A DNA stretch of 64,000 nucleotides from Thalassobacter stenotrophicus. GTDB lineage: Bacteria; Pseudomonadota; Alphaproteobacteria; Rhodobacterales; Rhodobacteraceae. The stretch lies in the NCBI RefSeq assembly GCF_001458315.1, contig NZ_CYRX01000011.1, positions 186,001-250,000 on the forward strand. Reading direction: 5' to 3'. Below the pieces are notes generated by a model, which made no database searches, had not been told where the DNA came from, and was given only the letters and a program-made list of their open reading frames with translations. This document shows, piece by piece, positions 9,786-17,744 of the stretch. The translations under genes and the position numbers were made by a program. How positions within the stretch are numbered: the stretch's first letter is position 1; every line of letters begins with the position of its first letter.

Positions 9786-9791
9786 GGCCGT

Positions 9792-11702
9792 TTAGGCCCG
9801 CTTTTCCAGCACCTTAACACCCAAGACATTGAGGACCTTCGCCTCAATATGCTCGGCATTCATTGCGGCGATTTCGTACATGTCGTGTGGATTGGCTTGA
9901 TCGATGAACGTGTCGGGCAAGACCATTGAGCGGAACTTAAGTCCGTCATCAAACACGCCTTCCTCGGCCAAAAGCTGGGCAACGTGGCTGCCAAAGCCGC
10001 CGATGGCGCCCTCTTCGATCGTGATCAGCGCCTCGTGATCAGCGGCCAATTGCAAGATCAGGTCTCGGTCCAATGGCTTGGCAAAACGCGCGTCGGCGAT
10101 AGTGGGTTTGAGCCCTCGATCTGCCAACCGCTCGGCGGCTTCCTTCACCTCTTCGAGGCGGGTGCCAAAGGACAACAGCGCCACGCGTTCGCCCTGCGCG
10201 ATCATCCGGCCTTTGCCAATTTCTAGTGGCGTGCCCCGCTCAGGCAGATCAACCCCAACGCCCTCACCCCGTGGGAAACGGAAGGCAATCGGTCCGTCAT
10301 CATGGGCAACGGCGGTGGCAACCATATGGACCAACTCGGCCTCATCCGCGGCGGCCATCACGACCATGCCCGGAAGGGACGACATATAGCCAATGTCGAA
10401 GGTGCCCGCGTGGGTCGCGCCATCCGCGCCGACCAAGCCGGCGCGATCAATCGCAAAACGCACGGGCAAACGCTGGATCGCCACGTCGTGGACAATCTGG
10501 TCATAGCCCCGCTGCAAGAAAGTGGAATAAATCGCGCAGAACGGCTTCATCCCGCCTGCCGCAAGGCCCGCGCAGAATGTGACGCCGTGTTGTTCAGCAA
10601 TGCCAACGTCAAAGGTGCGCTTGGGGAAACGATCACCAAACAAATCAAGCCCCGTGCCATCCGGCATCGCCGCCGTGATCGCGACGATCTTGTCGTCCCG
10701 CTCCGCCTCTTTGATCAGGCTTTGGGCAAAGATCTTCGTGTAGCTGGGCGCGTTGCTGGGCGCCTTTTTTTGCTCACCCGTGATCATATCGAACTTAGCC
10801 GTTGCGTGGCCCCGGTCGGGGCGATCCTCGGCGTAACCTTTGCCCTTTTGGGTCACAGCATGGATCAGGATCGGGCCATCGGCACGCGCCTTGACGGTGC
10901 GCAGAACGGACAACAATTGATCCATATCGTGGCCATCAATCGGGCCGACATAGGAAAACCCCAACTCCTCAAACAGGGTGCCGCCAACCGCCATGCCCTT
11001 GAGCATTTCTTTGGCCCGCTTAGCCCCTTCTTGGAAGGGCTCGGGCAGCATGCGGACAGCACCCTTGGCCGCAGCCTTAAAGTCCTGGAAAGGCTGGCCC
11101 GCATAGAGCCGGCTGAGATAGCTAGACATCGCGCCAACGGGTGGGGCGATGGACATCTCATTGTCGTTCAGGATGACGATCAACCGTGTGCCTTCATGGC
11201 CTGCGTGGTTCAGCGCCTCATAGGCCATGCCCCCCGACAGCGCCCCGTCGCCGATGACGGCAATAGCATCGCCCACCGTTTCGGAGCCGAGATCGCGCGC
11301 GACAGCAAAGCCCATAGCTGCCGAGATTGAGGTCGAGGAATGCGCCGCGCCAAAGGGGTCATAGGGGCTCTCAGAGCGTTTGGTGAACCCCGACAAACCG
11401 TCTTTTTGACGGATCGTCAGCATGCGGTCACGCCGCCCCGTCAGGATTTTGTGCGGATAGCACTGGTGGCTGACGTCCCAGATCAACTTGTCACGCGGGG
11501 CGTCAAACACGGCGTGAATGGCGACCGTCATCTCAACCACGCCCAGACCCGCACCCAAGTGACCCCCCGTCTGGGAAACCGACCAGATCGTTTCCTTGCG
11601 CAGCTCGGTGGCAAGGCGGGTCAGGTCAAAGTCACTCAGGCCCTTCATGTCGGCGGGCCCGGCGATCCGGTTTAGCAAAGGTGTCTCGGGACGGTCCGAC
11701 AT
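9792..11702 (-). CDS. dxs: 1-deoxy-D-xylulose-5-phosphate synthase
   Basis: 636 residues, full length. It condenses pyruvate and glyceraldehyde 3-phosphate, the first step of the MEP isoprenoid pathway. Visible motifs: catalytic-loop histidine in GGHLGAGLG (about 47-54), the thiamine diphosphate motif [18 protein letters not shown]...LNDNEMS from 151, and the C-terminal transketolase domains with [15 protein letters not shown]. It follows ispA by 9 nt on the same strand, so the flux entry and prenyl-chain genes are co-transcribed, as is usual in Rhodobacterales. Confidence 0.96.
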   Translation of the reverse strand: MSDRPETPLLNRIAGPADMKGLSDFDLTRLATELRKETIWSVSQTGGHLGAGLGVVEMTVAIHAVFDAPRDKLIWDVSHQCYPHKILTGRRDRMLTIRQKDGLSGFTKRSESPYDPFGAAHSSTSISAAMGFAVARDLGSETVGDAIAVIGDGALSGGMAYEALNHAGHEGTRLIVILNDNEMSIAPPVGAMSSYLSRLYAGQPFQDFKAAAKGAVRMLPEPFQEGAKRAKEMLKGMAVGGTLFEELGFSYVGPIDGHDMDQLLSVLRTVKARADGPILIHAVTQKGKGYAEDRPDRGHATAKFDMITGEQKKAPSNAPSYTKIFAQSLIKEAERDDKIVAITAAMPDGTGLDLFGDRFPKRTFDVGIAEQHGVTFCAGLAAGGMKPFCAIYSTFLQRGYDQIVHDVAIQRLPVRFAIDRAGLVGADGATHAGTFDIGYMSSLPGMVVMAAADEAELVHMVATAVAHDDGPIAFRFPRGEGVGVDLPERGTPLEIGKGRMIAQGERVALLSFGTRLEEVKEAAERLADRGLKPTIADARFAKPLDRDLILQLAADHEALITIEEGAIGGFGSHVAQLLAEEGVFDDGLKFRSMVLPDTFIDQANPHDMYEIAAMNAEHIEAKVLNVLGVKVLEKRA

Positions 11703-11711
11703 CGCGGCCTC

Positions 11712-12581
11712 CTATCTGTCGCGCGTGACAACATAGCGTGCAATGTCACGCAACGTATCAGCACGGGGGCCATAGGGCTGAAGTGCCGCACAGGCTTCAT
11801 CAATCAGGGATTGGGCGCGGGCCTTGGCGGCCTCTAGTCCCAGCAGTGAAACGAACGTGGCTTTGCCCGCATCGGCATCCTTTTGCAGCGCTTTGCCCGC
11901 GAGGATGGCATCGCCCTCAACATCCAGCACGTCATCCGCAATCTGAAACGCAAGACCAAGTGCACGTGCGTATTCCACCAAAGGTGCCGGATCAGCGCCG
12001 CCCAGAATAGCCCCCGCCTCACAGGGCCAAACCAGCAGCGCGCCAGTTTTGTTGCTCTGAAGCTCGGTGATTTGATCAAGCGTTAGGGGGGCGGACGCGG
12101 TCTCGGCCGCAATGTCCTGCGCCTGCCCTAGCACCATACCCTCGGCCCCACTGGCGCGCGCAAGCGTCAAGCAAAGCTGTGCACGCACGGCCCCATCGGG
12201 GTGGGTATCGGGATGTGCAAGGATTTCAAACGCGAGGGTTTGCAGCGCGTCACCGACCAAAACGGCGGTCGCTTCATCCCATTTCACATGCACTGTGGGC
12301 TGGCCACGGCGCAGCGCATCGTCGTCCATGCAGGGCATATCATCATGCACGAGGCTATAGGCGTGGAGGCATTCAACCGCCGCCCCCGCGCGCAACGCAT
12401 GCGCCGGGTCCACATCAAACAGCCGCGCCGTTTCCATCGCAAGAAACCCGCGTAAGCGTTTGCCGCCCGCACTGGCGTAGCGCATGCCCGCCATTACCTC
12501 ACTGCTGGGCAGGGCGGACATGATTTCATCCAGACAACCCTGCAAAGCGGATTGCGCAGCACTCAGGTCTTGTTTGAACAT
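11712..12581 (-). CDS. ispA: Polyprenyl synthetase (farnesyl/geranylgeranyl diphosphate synthase)
   Basis: 289 residues with the two aspartate-rich motifs of trans-isoprenyl diphosphate synthases: DDMPCMD at 80-86 and DDVLD at 216-220. GGKRLRGFL at 39-47 binds isopentenyl diphosphate. The product is most likely farnesyl diphosphate by family and context (xseB upstream, dxs downstream). The residues before the first DDxxxxD (HAYSLVH) are consistent with a short-chain product, but chain length cannot be proven from sequence. Confidence 0.92.
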   Translation of the reverse strand: MFKQDLSAAQSALQGCLDEIMSALPSSEVMAGMRYASAGGKRLRGFLAMETARLFDVDPAHALRAGAAVECLHAYSLVHDDMPCMDDDALRRGQPTVHVKWDEATAVLVGDALQTLAFEILAHPDTHPDGAVRAQLCLTLARASGAEGMVLGQAQDIAAETASAPLTLDQITELQSNKTGALLVWPCEAGAILGGADPAPLVEYARALGLAFQIADDVLDVEGDAILAGKALQKDADAGKATFVSLLGLEAAKARAQSLIDEACAALQPYGPRADTLRDIARYVVTRDR

Positions 12582-12585
12582 GGTC

Positions 12586-12828
12586 TTACATATCGCCTAC
12601 GGGACGGCTCCCGGTGGGTTGCCCGTCGGCGTTCAGCACAAGCTGCTCGACCTGCTCTTCGGCGGCGCGCAGCTTTGCCTCACAATGGGCCTTGAGCGCG
12701 GCACCGCGTTTATAAAGCGCGATGGACGCATCCAGCGCCACGTCGCCCCGATCTAGCTGCTGCACAACGGCCTCAAACTCGGCCATGGCCTGTTCGAATG
12801 TCATTTCGGCGACGGGTTTATCGGTCAT
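12586..12828 (-). CDS. xseB: Exodeoxyribonuclease VII small subunit
   Basis: 80 residues, the usual size. The N-terminal signature EMTFEQAMAEFEAVVQQLDRGD and the following heptad pattern are those of XseB, a helical partner of XseA in the single-strand-specific exonuclease. It sits between ispA (4 bp apart) and the HDAC-like gene (4-nt overlap). The xseB-ispA-dxs order is widespread in proteobacteria. xseA is not in the window. Confidence 0.93.
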   Translation of the reverse strand: MTDKPVAEMTFEQAMAEFEAVVQQLDRGDVALDASIALYKRGAALKAHCEAKLRAAEEQVEQLVLNADGQPTGSRPVGDM

Positions 12829-13754
12829 TGGCCGCGCTCCTTTAGGGTGCTGACGTGGGTGGCGACGGACGCCGCCAAGGCGTCCAAGTCATAGCCGCCT
12901 TCAAGACAAGACACCACCCGGCCTGAACATGTGGCATCGGCCACATCGCACAGCCGTTCAGTGACCCAGCGGAAATCTTTGGTCATCCAGTTCAAGCCCG
13001 CCAAAGGGTCATCGCGGTGGGCGTCAAAACCGGCTGAGATAATGAGTAACTCAGGGGCGTAGTCCATCAACATAGGGAACACCTCGGCCTCATAGACGGC
13101 GCGCATGTGGGCCCCGTCCGATGCAGTTGGCAGAGGGATGTTTGTGATCTGCCCATGGGCCCCGCTTTCACTGCGTTCGCCACTGCCGGGCCAAAGGGGC
13201 ATCTGGTGGCTAGACACGAACCGCACGCGCGGCTCATTCCACAATAAATCTTGGGTGCCATTGCCGTGGTGCACGTCAAAATCTACGACAGCCACGCGGC
13301 TGAGCCCATGGGCCTCTAGCGCATATTTTGCCGCAATCGCCACATTCCCCAAAAAGCAAAAGCCCATAGTTTTCTCGGTTTCGGCGTGATGGCCGGGTGG
13401 GCGCGTGGCCACAAAGGCGTTCGCAGCGTCACCGGCCATAACCGCATCAACGGCGGCCACCGCAGCACCCGCGGCACGCCATGCAGCCTCAACCGAGCCC
13501 TTGGACATCCACGTATCCGGGTCCATCTGCACCAGCCGATCATCCTCGGGAACCGAGTTGCGAAGCGTATCTACATGGCTTTGCGGGTGACAGCGCAGAA
13601 CGACGCTGTCGTCGGCCATCGGCGCATCACGGCGATCAAGATCCATATCGGCCAAAGCCGCTTCAATAGCCTTGATCCGGGCGATTTGTTCGGGATGGCC
13701 CTCGGGGGTGACGTGGGCCAGCGACGCGGGGTGGGTGTAAAGCGCGGTTGTCAT
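12825..13754 (-). CDS. Histone deacetylase-like amidohydrolase
   Basis: 309 residues of the arginase/deacetylase fold. Visible active-site elements: RPPGHHAE with the two charge-relay histidines, the zinc ligands in VVDFDVHHGNGTQD (Asp and His) and AGFDAHRDDPLAG (third Asp). Bacterial members deacetylate acetylated polyamines, lysines or other small amides; the natural substrate is unknown. It is the first gene of the run that continues into xseB, ispA and dxs, an arrangement typical of Rhodobacterales. Confidence 0.9.
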   Translation of the reverse strand: MTTALYTHPASLAHVTPEGHPEQIARIKAIEAALADMDLDRRDAPMADDSVVLRCHPQSHVDTLRNSVPEDDRLVQMDPDTWMSKGSVEAAWRAAGAAVAAVDAVMAGDAANAFVATRPPGHHAETEKTMGFCFLGNVAIAAKYALEAHGLSRVAVVDFDVHHGNGTQDLLWNEPRVRFVSSHQMPLWPGSGERSESGAHGQITNIPLPTASDGAHMRAVYEAEVFPMLMDYAPELLIISAGFDAHRDDPLAGLNWMTKDFRWVTERLCDVADATCSGRVVSCLEGGYDLDALAASVATHVSTLKERGQ

Positions 13755-13802
13755 GGCGCGACCCTACAGCGCCGCCCCCGCGGGGTGAAGTCCCGACCCG
13801 CC

Positions 13803-14504
13803 TTAATCAGGGGCAAGCATATAGCCCGCCCCGCGCACCGTTTGCAGGTAGCGCGGCTGCTTGGGGTCTGTCTCGATCTTGCGGCGCAGGCGCGTGATCT
13901 GGACATCAACGGCCCGTTCTTGGCTTTGCACGCCATCGCGGGACAAACGCTCAACCAGTTCAGTCCGGCTCACGGCTTCATGGGGCGTGCCGCTGAATAT
14001 CCGCATCAGGCTCGATTCCGTCGCCGTTAGCCGCACAAGCGCCTGACCCTGCCACAGCTCGCCACGTTCCATGTCATAACGCACGCCGCCAAGATGCAGG
14101 ACCTTGGGCGCAGAGGCCACGGCGCCTTGTGGCATCCGGCGCAGCACGGCACCGATGCGCAACAACAGCTCCTTCGGCTCAAACGGTTTGGCCATATAAT
14201 CGTCCGCACCGGCCTCAAGCCCGGTGATCCGATCACCGGTTTCACCCTTGGCCGTGAGCAATAGGATCGGCGTTTCGCGGGTTTCACGGATTTCGCGGCA
14301 GAGGGTAATGCCATCGTCACCAGGCATCATCACATCCAGAATGATGAGGTCAAAATCGAGCCCCGCCAATAGCCGCCGCGCATGATCTGCATCCCGCGCG
14401 GCTGTGGTCAGATAGCCGTTTCGCACAAGGAACTTCTGCAAAAGGGTCCGTATCCGCTCATCATCGTCGACGAGCAAAACGTGGGCCTGCTGGTCTGCAC
14501 TCAT
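13803..14504 (-). CDS. petR: OmpR/PhoB-type response regulator, PetR homologue
   Basis: 233 residues. The receiver domain has the acidic pocket D13-D15, phospho-acceptor D57 in LIILDVMMPGDDG and K106 in AKPF. The C-terminal winged helix (about 135-230) carries RTELVERLSRDG...RAVDVQITRLRRKIE. No histidine kinase is adjacent. Instead it overlaps a MarR-type gene by 4 nt, the arrangement known as petP-petR in Rhodobacter capsulatus, where the pair affects expression of the cytochrome bc1 genes. The symbol rests on this context. Confidence 0.8.
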   Translation of the reverse strand: MSADQQAHVLLVDDDERIRTLLQKFLVRNGYLTTAARDADHARRLLAGLDFDLIILDVMMPGDDGITLCREIRETRETPILLLTAKGETGDRITGLEAGADDYMAKPFEPKELLLRIGAVLRRMPQGAVASAPKVLHLGGVRYDMERGELWQGQALVRLTATESSLMRIFSGTPHEAVSRTELVERLSRDGVQSQERAVDVQITRLRRKIETDPKQPRYLQTVRGAGYMLAPD

Positions 14505-15004
14505 TGGCCGGGCTCCTTCATCGCCGCATAGTGGCGACGCATTTCAGGATCCATCATATGCTCAAGAACTGTGCGAAAGCCAGCGACGGCATTTGGGCCC
14601 GCCTCACGGAAAGCTGCGCGCATGCGTTGACGTTGGGCGTCGGACAGCGCGCGCTCTAGCTCACCCCCCTTGGCGGTCAGGTACAAATGCCGCTCGCGCT
14701 TGTCCTTGGCGCCGACTCGCGCCTCAACCAAGCCATCCGATTGCAGGGTCCGAAGCACCCGGTTGAGCGACTGCTTGGTGACGCCCAAAATGTTGAGCAG
14801 GTTGTTTACAGTTGTGCCCGGTGCGCGGTGGATAAAGTGGATCGCCCGATGATGCGCGCGTCCATAGCCATGATCCTCAAGGATACGGTCCGGATCGGCC
14901 GTAAACCCGCGATAGGCGAAAAACATCGCCTCGATCCCTTTGCGCAACTGCTCATCGGTCAGAAAAAGCAGGCTCTCACCACTGCTGGGTCCGGGCTGAT
15001 CCAT
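14501..15004 (-). CDS. petP: MarR-family regulator, PetP homologue
   Basis: 167 residues from the ATG at 15004, which has AAGG 8 nt upstream; a GTG 21 nt earlier is possible. The winged-helix core is visible in NNLLNILGVTKQSLNRVLRTLQSDGLVEAR...KRERHLYLTAKG. It is the upstream, overlapping partner of the petR-like gene, matching the PetP/PetR pair. It diverges from ilvE with about 150 bp between, which must hold both promoters. Confidence 0.8.
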   Translation of the reverse strand: MDQPGPSSGESLLFLTDEQLRKGIEAMFFAYRGFTADPDRILEDHGYGRAHHRAIHFIHRAPGTTVNNLLNILGVTKQSLNRVLRTLQSDGLVEARVGAKDKRERHLYLTAKGGELERALSDAQRQRMRAAFREAGPNAVAGFRTVLEHMMDPEMRRHYAAMKEPGQ

Positions 15005-15157
15005 GGGTAGGGCCTTTCTGATCACGTCTTATTCGATTTTATGTCAGTGTTGTTGACTTTCCAAGAGCGCATTGGTAGCGATTCACACGAAATGCGCAAT
15101 AAAATGTCCGTTCCGGACCTATACCGCGCAATATTTGCAAATTTGGAGGAGCGAACG

Positions 15158-16027
15158 ATGGCGGGAGGGTATGATGACCGCGACGGTAAAATCTGGATGG
15201 ATGGCGCGCTTGTAGACTGGCGCGAGGCCAATGTGCACATCCTCACCCATGCGATGCACTACGCGTCCTCTGTGTTTGAGGGTGAGCGGTGCTATTCGGG
15301 CAAGATTTTCAAATCGCGCGAACATTCTGAGCGGCTGATCCAGTCGGGCAAGCTGATCGACTTTGACCTGCCCTACACGGTCGACGAAATCGAAGCCGCC
15401 AAGCAGGCCGCACTTGAGGCCAATGGCCTACAGGACGCCTACGTCCGCGCGCTAGCATGGCGTGGCGCCGGTGAAGACATGGGTGTCGCCTCGGCGCGCA
15501 ACCCGGTCCACATGGCCGTCGCCGTCTGGGAATGGGGCAACTATTACGGCGACGCCAAGATGAAGGGCGCCAAGCTCGACATCGCCAAATGGAAGCGCCC
15601 CTCACCCGAGACCGCGCCATCCCAAGCGAAGGCTGCTGGCCTTTATATGATCGCGACCATGTCCAAACATGCCGCCGAAGCCAAAGGCTGTTCCGACGCG
15701 ATGATGTTCGACTATCGCGGCTATGTGGCCGAGGCGACGGGCGCGAACATCTTCTTTGTCAAAGACGGTGAAGTGCACACGCCCAAGGCCGATGCCTTCC
15801 TGAACGGGATCACCCGTCAGACCGTGATCGGGATGCTTCAAGACAAAGGCATCACCGTGCATGAGCGCGTTATCATGCCCGAGGAGCTGGAAGGTTTTCA
15901 GCAATGTTGGCTGACGGGCACAGCTGCCGAGGTCACACCCGTGGGCGAAATCGGCGACTACAATTTTGAGGTCGGCGCACTGACCCGCGAAATTGCCGAA
16001 GACTACGAAAAGCTCGTGCGCGCCTAA
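15158..16027 (+). CDS. ilvE: Branched-chain amino acid aminotransferase
   Basis: 289 residues, fold-type IV PLP enzyme catalysing the last step of Val, Leu and Ile synthesis. The PLP lysine is K157 in PSQAKAAGLY; the family motif EATGANIFFVKDG follows, as does GITRQTVIGM. The start at 15158 is chosen because GGAGG lies 8-13 nt upstream and MAGGYDDRDGKIWMDG matches the family N-terminus. An in-frame ATG 117 nt upstream would add a non-conserved leader. A strong hairpin at 16058-16080 ends the gene. Confidence 0.93.
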   Translation: MAGGYDDRDGKIWMDGALVDWREANVHILTHAMHYASSVFEGERCYSGKIFKSREHSERLIQSGKLIDFDLPYTVDEIEAAKQAALEANGLQDAYVRALAWRGAGEDMGVASARNPVHMAVAVWEWGNYYGDAKMKGAKLDIAKWKRPSPETAPSQAKAAGLYMIATMSKHAAEAKGCSDAMMFDYRGYVAEATGANIFFVKDGEVHTPKADAFLNGITRQTVIGMLQDKGITVHERVIMPEELEGFQQCWLTGTAAEVTPVGEIGDYNFEVGALTREIAEDYEKLVRA

Positions 16028-16057
16028 TTCGCCCGCAAGCATCTACAACACGACGAA

Positions 16058-16080
16058 AACCCCCGCCGCTGGCGGGGGTT
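16058..16080 (+). terminator. Terminator hairpin after ilvE
   Basis: Perfect inverted repeat AACCCCCGCC-gct-GGCGGGGGTT with a 10-bp stem and a 3-nt loop, 30 nt after the ilvE stop, followed by TTGCTCGTTT. The T run is broken, so termination efficiency is uncertain. The same GCTCGTT follows the second hairpin 245 nt later, so this hairpin also forms the left part of a duplicated unit. Confidence 0.75.
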
Positions 16081-16115
16081 GCTCGTTTCGGGCCATTTTG
16101 ACCATTTGTTTGATT

Positions 16116-16186
16116 GTAGGTCCCCGACGCAACGTACTGGGTGGGGGCAAGAAATCGTCGCGCCGGGGTGAGCAAATGCTCTCTAC
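16116..16186 (+). ncRNA. Structured RNA element, copy 1 (three-way-junction fold)
   Basis: First of two imperfect direct copies. The predicted fold has an outer stem GTAG (16116-16119) with CTAC (16183-16186). It encloses a long hairpin, in which CCCCGACGC pairs with GCGCCGGGG across one A-C mismatch and whose loop contains GGTGGGGGCAAGAAATC, and a short hairpin GAGC-AAAT-GCTC. The segment downstream runs into a hairpin at 16296-16324. No convincing open reading frame spans it. I do not recognise the class; it could be a small RNA or a ligand-binding leader. The strand is inferred from the flanking genes. Confidence 0.5.
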
Positions 16187-16295
16187 AGGGACATCTATGC
16201 CACCCGACCATGACCGGAGTGCGTAGCCTCAGCGGCAGCCTTGGGGTCATTTCAGGGCGAAACGGCGACATGGTTAACACCCCAAAAACACGAAA

Positions 16296-16324
16296 CCCCT
16301 CGGGCTGTTTTCAGCTCCGAGGGG
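16296..16324 (+). terminator. Terminator-like hairpin between the two RNA copies
   Basis: Stem CCCCTCGG (16296-16303) with CCGAGGGG (16317-16324); GCT and AGC extend the stem around a TTTTC-containing loop. It is followed by CGCTCGTTCCGG, which matches the sequence after the ilvE hairpin. It would end an RNA that starts near copy 1, giving a transcript of roughly 200 nt. The T tract is poor, so this is a likely rather than certain terminator. Confidence 0.55.
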
Positions 16325-16360
16325 CGCTCGTTCCGGCTCTGACTGGCCTGTTATTCTGAC

Positions 16361-16432
16361 GTAGGCCCCGACGCGGCATACTAGGTGGGGGCAAGAAATC
16401 ACCGCGCCGGGGTTCGAGATTGCTCTCGCTAC
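16361..16432 (+). ncRNA. Structured RNA element, copy 2 (upstream of DUF2794 gene)
   Basis: Second copy, offset by about 245 nt, with roughly four in five bases identical to copy 1. The same fold is possible: outer GTAG (16361-16364) with CTAC (16429-16432), a long hairpin CCCCGACGCGG with CCGCGCCGGGG (one A-C mismatch) and a short GAG-ATTG-CTC hairpin. The loop GGTGGGGGCAAGAAATC is unchanged while stem positions differ in a pair-preserving way in at least one place. It lies 124 nt upstream of the DUF2794 start with no hairpin of similar strength in between, so it could act as a 5' leader. Confidence 0.5.
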
Positions 16433-16555
16433 GTAGAGTTTTTATGCAGGACGCCCATGGCAGATTCGCGCTGCCGCGGCGGCTTTGGCAGGGTGATTTT
16501 GAGACGAATTCGTGGCGAGGCTTGCTTTGCACGCTCACCGGGGTACCTTTTGGAT

Positions 16556-16885
16556 ATGAACATACAAACCTCGTCCTATCCGGCGCAGAGCGTGCATTTC
16601 CATCGCACAGAACTGAACATCATCCTCGGACTGTATGGCCGCATGGTCGCCGCCGGCGAGTGGCGCGACTACGGGATATCTGCGCTCAAGGAAGTCGCGG
16701 TTTTTTCGGTGTTTCGGCGTACTGCGGAACAACCGCTGTATCGGATCGAGAAACGGCCCAAGCTGGCCAACCGCCAAGGCGCCTATGCAATCATCGGAAT
16801 GGATGGGCAGATCCTAAAGCGTGGGCATGACCTGCGGACAGTGCTGCGTGTGCTTGAACGCAAGCTGATCCGGTCCGTCACTTAG
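16556..16885 (+). CDS. DUF2794 domain protein
   Basis: 109 residues. The sequence VHFHRTELNIILGLYGRMVAAGEWRDYGIS...AVFSVFRRTAEQPLYRIEKRPKL is the DUF2794 pattern, an alphaproteobacterial family of unknown function. The start at 16556 is chosen because it begins the conserved domain; an in-frame upstream extension would read through RNA copy 2. No good ribosome-binding site is visible before it. It converges with the NlpC/P60 gene, with only 4 bp between stops. Confidence 0.85.
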   Translation: MNIQTSSYPAQSVHFHRTELNIILGLYGRMVAAGEWRDYGISALKEVAVFSVFRRTAEQPLYRIEKRPKLANRQGAYAIIGMDGQILKRGHDLRTVLRVLERKLIRSVT

Positions 16886-16889
16886 CCCC

Positions 16890-17744
16890 TTAGTTGTCGG
16901 GCAGTTTGAGGCGTTTTTTCGCGGCGATGTCACCAACATTGCTATCACGGAACCGATTGCGCGCTTCAGTAATGGGTTCATAGGCGACGGCCATATGGTG
17001 CGCATTCGCGTGAATAAGAACATCCTCGCTGGCCATAATCCCGACGTGTCCGTCCCAGAAAACCAGATCGCCGCGCAGATACGGCTCCCCATGGTGGAGA
17101 TCTCGGCCAAGGCTGCGCTGCTGGTCGCTGTCGCGCGGACATTCCATACCGCAGGCCAAAAGCGCCATTTGCACGAGGCCCGAACAATCAATCCCCCAGC
17201 GCGAAGACCCGCCCCAAAGGTAAGGCGTGCCGAGCAACAGATCCGCTACACCAACGGGGTCCGAAAAGCGGGCTTTGAGAGGCTGCACATGCGCGCGCGG
17301 CACGAAATGTCCTGTCGCGATTTTTACAAAATCACCGTGATCTGCGACGACTTTGACCTGACTTCCAAAGAAAATGGCAACTTCGGGCGGGGCTTTGATC
17401 TCGGGCTTTGGGTACAGGTGTGTGGCGGGGGCCGCGACCCAATGCGAGGGCTGCTCCTCTCCGCCCAGCGCGCCGGACACCACGTAACCGCAATAGCCAT
17501 CTCGCTCTGCCTGACCAAAGGCGTAGCCATCCCGTTCGTCAATCACGCGGAACCGTTCGCCAAAAAGAAGCTGCGAGGCACGCTTGCCTCTGGGCTCATC
17601 CATCAGGTTCAAAAGCGGCTGTTTCACCGATTTGACCGTGCCTTTGACAAAGCGAGCAGCCTCGACTTGGCCCTTGAGTTCAAAAGCCGCCGCGTGTCCG
17701 TTGGCCGGTATCATGCGCTGGTCAGTCGTTGACATGTCGTTCAT
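16890..17744 (-). CDS. NlpC/P60-family cell-wall peptidase with SH3-like domains
   Basis: 284 residues. The N-terminal part (about 25-150) looks like two bacterial SH3-like domains; the C-terminal NlpC/P60 domain starts near 160. The catalytic triad is visible: C187 in GIDCSGLVQMAL, H233 in GHVGIM and H245 in LIHANA. Members of this YkfC-like group cut gamma-D-Glu to diamino-acid bonds in murein peptides. No signal peptide is seen, so it may act on recycled peptides in the cytosol. It overlaps the M17 peptidase gene by 4 nt, suggesting joint peptide turnover. Confidence 0.9.
   Translation of the reverse strand: MNDMSTTDQRMIPANGHAAAFELKGQVEAARFVKGTVKSVKQPLLNLMDEPRGKRASQLLFGERFRVIDERDGYAFGQAERDGYCGYVVSGALGGEEQPSHWVAAPATHLYPKPEIKAPPEVAIFFGSQVKVVADHGDFVKIATGHFVPRAHVQPLKARFSDPVGVADLLLGTPYLWGGSSRWGIDCSGLVQMALLACGMECPRDSDQQRSLGRDLHHGEPYLRGDLVFWDGHVGIMASEDVLIHANAHHMAVAYEPITEARNRFRDSNVGDIAAKKRLKLPDN

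Noticed and set aside
10302-11330. 342-codon plus-strand open frame opposite dxs
   Set aside because: It is the antisense shadow of a highly conserved gene; the translated sequence has no known pattern and no ribosome-binding site.
16116-16432. Signal recognition particle RNA, 6S RNA or tmRNA as the identity of the tandem RNA
   Set aside because: The conserved GGAAG-type domain IV of SRP RNA, the long bulged rod of 6S RNA and the tRNA-like ends of tmRNA are all missing.
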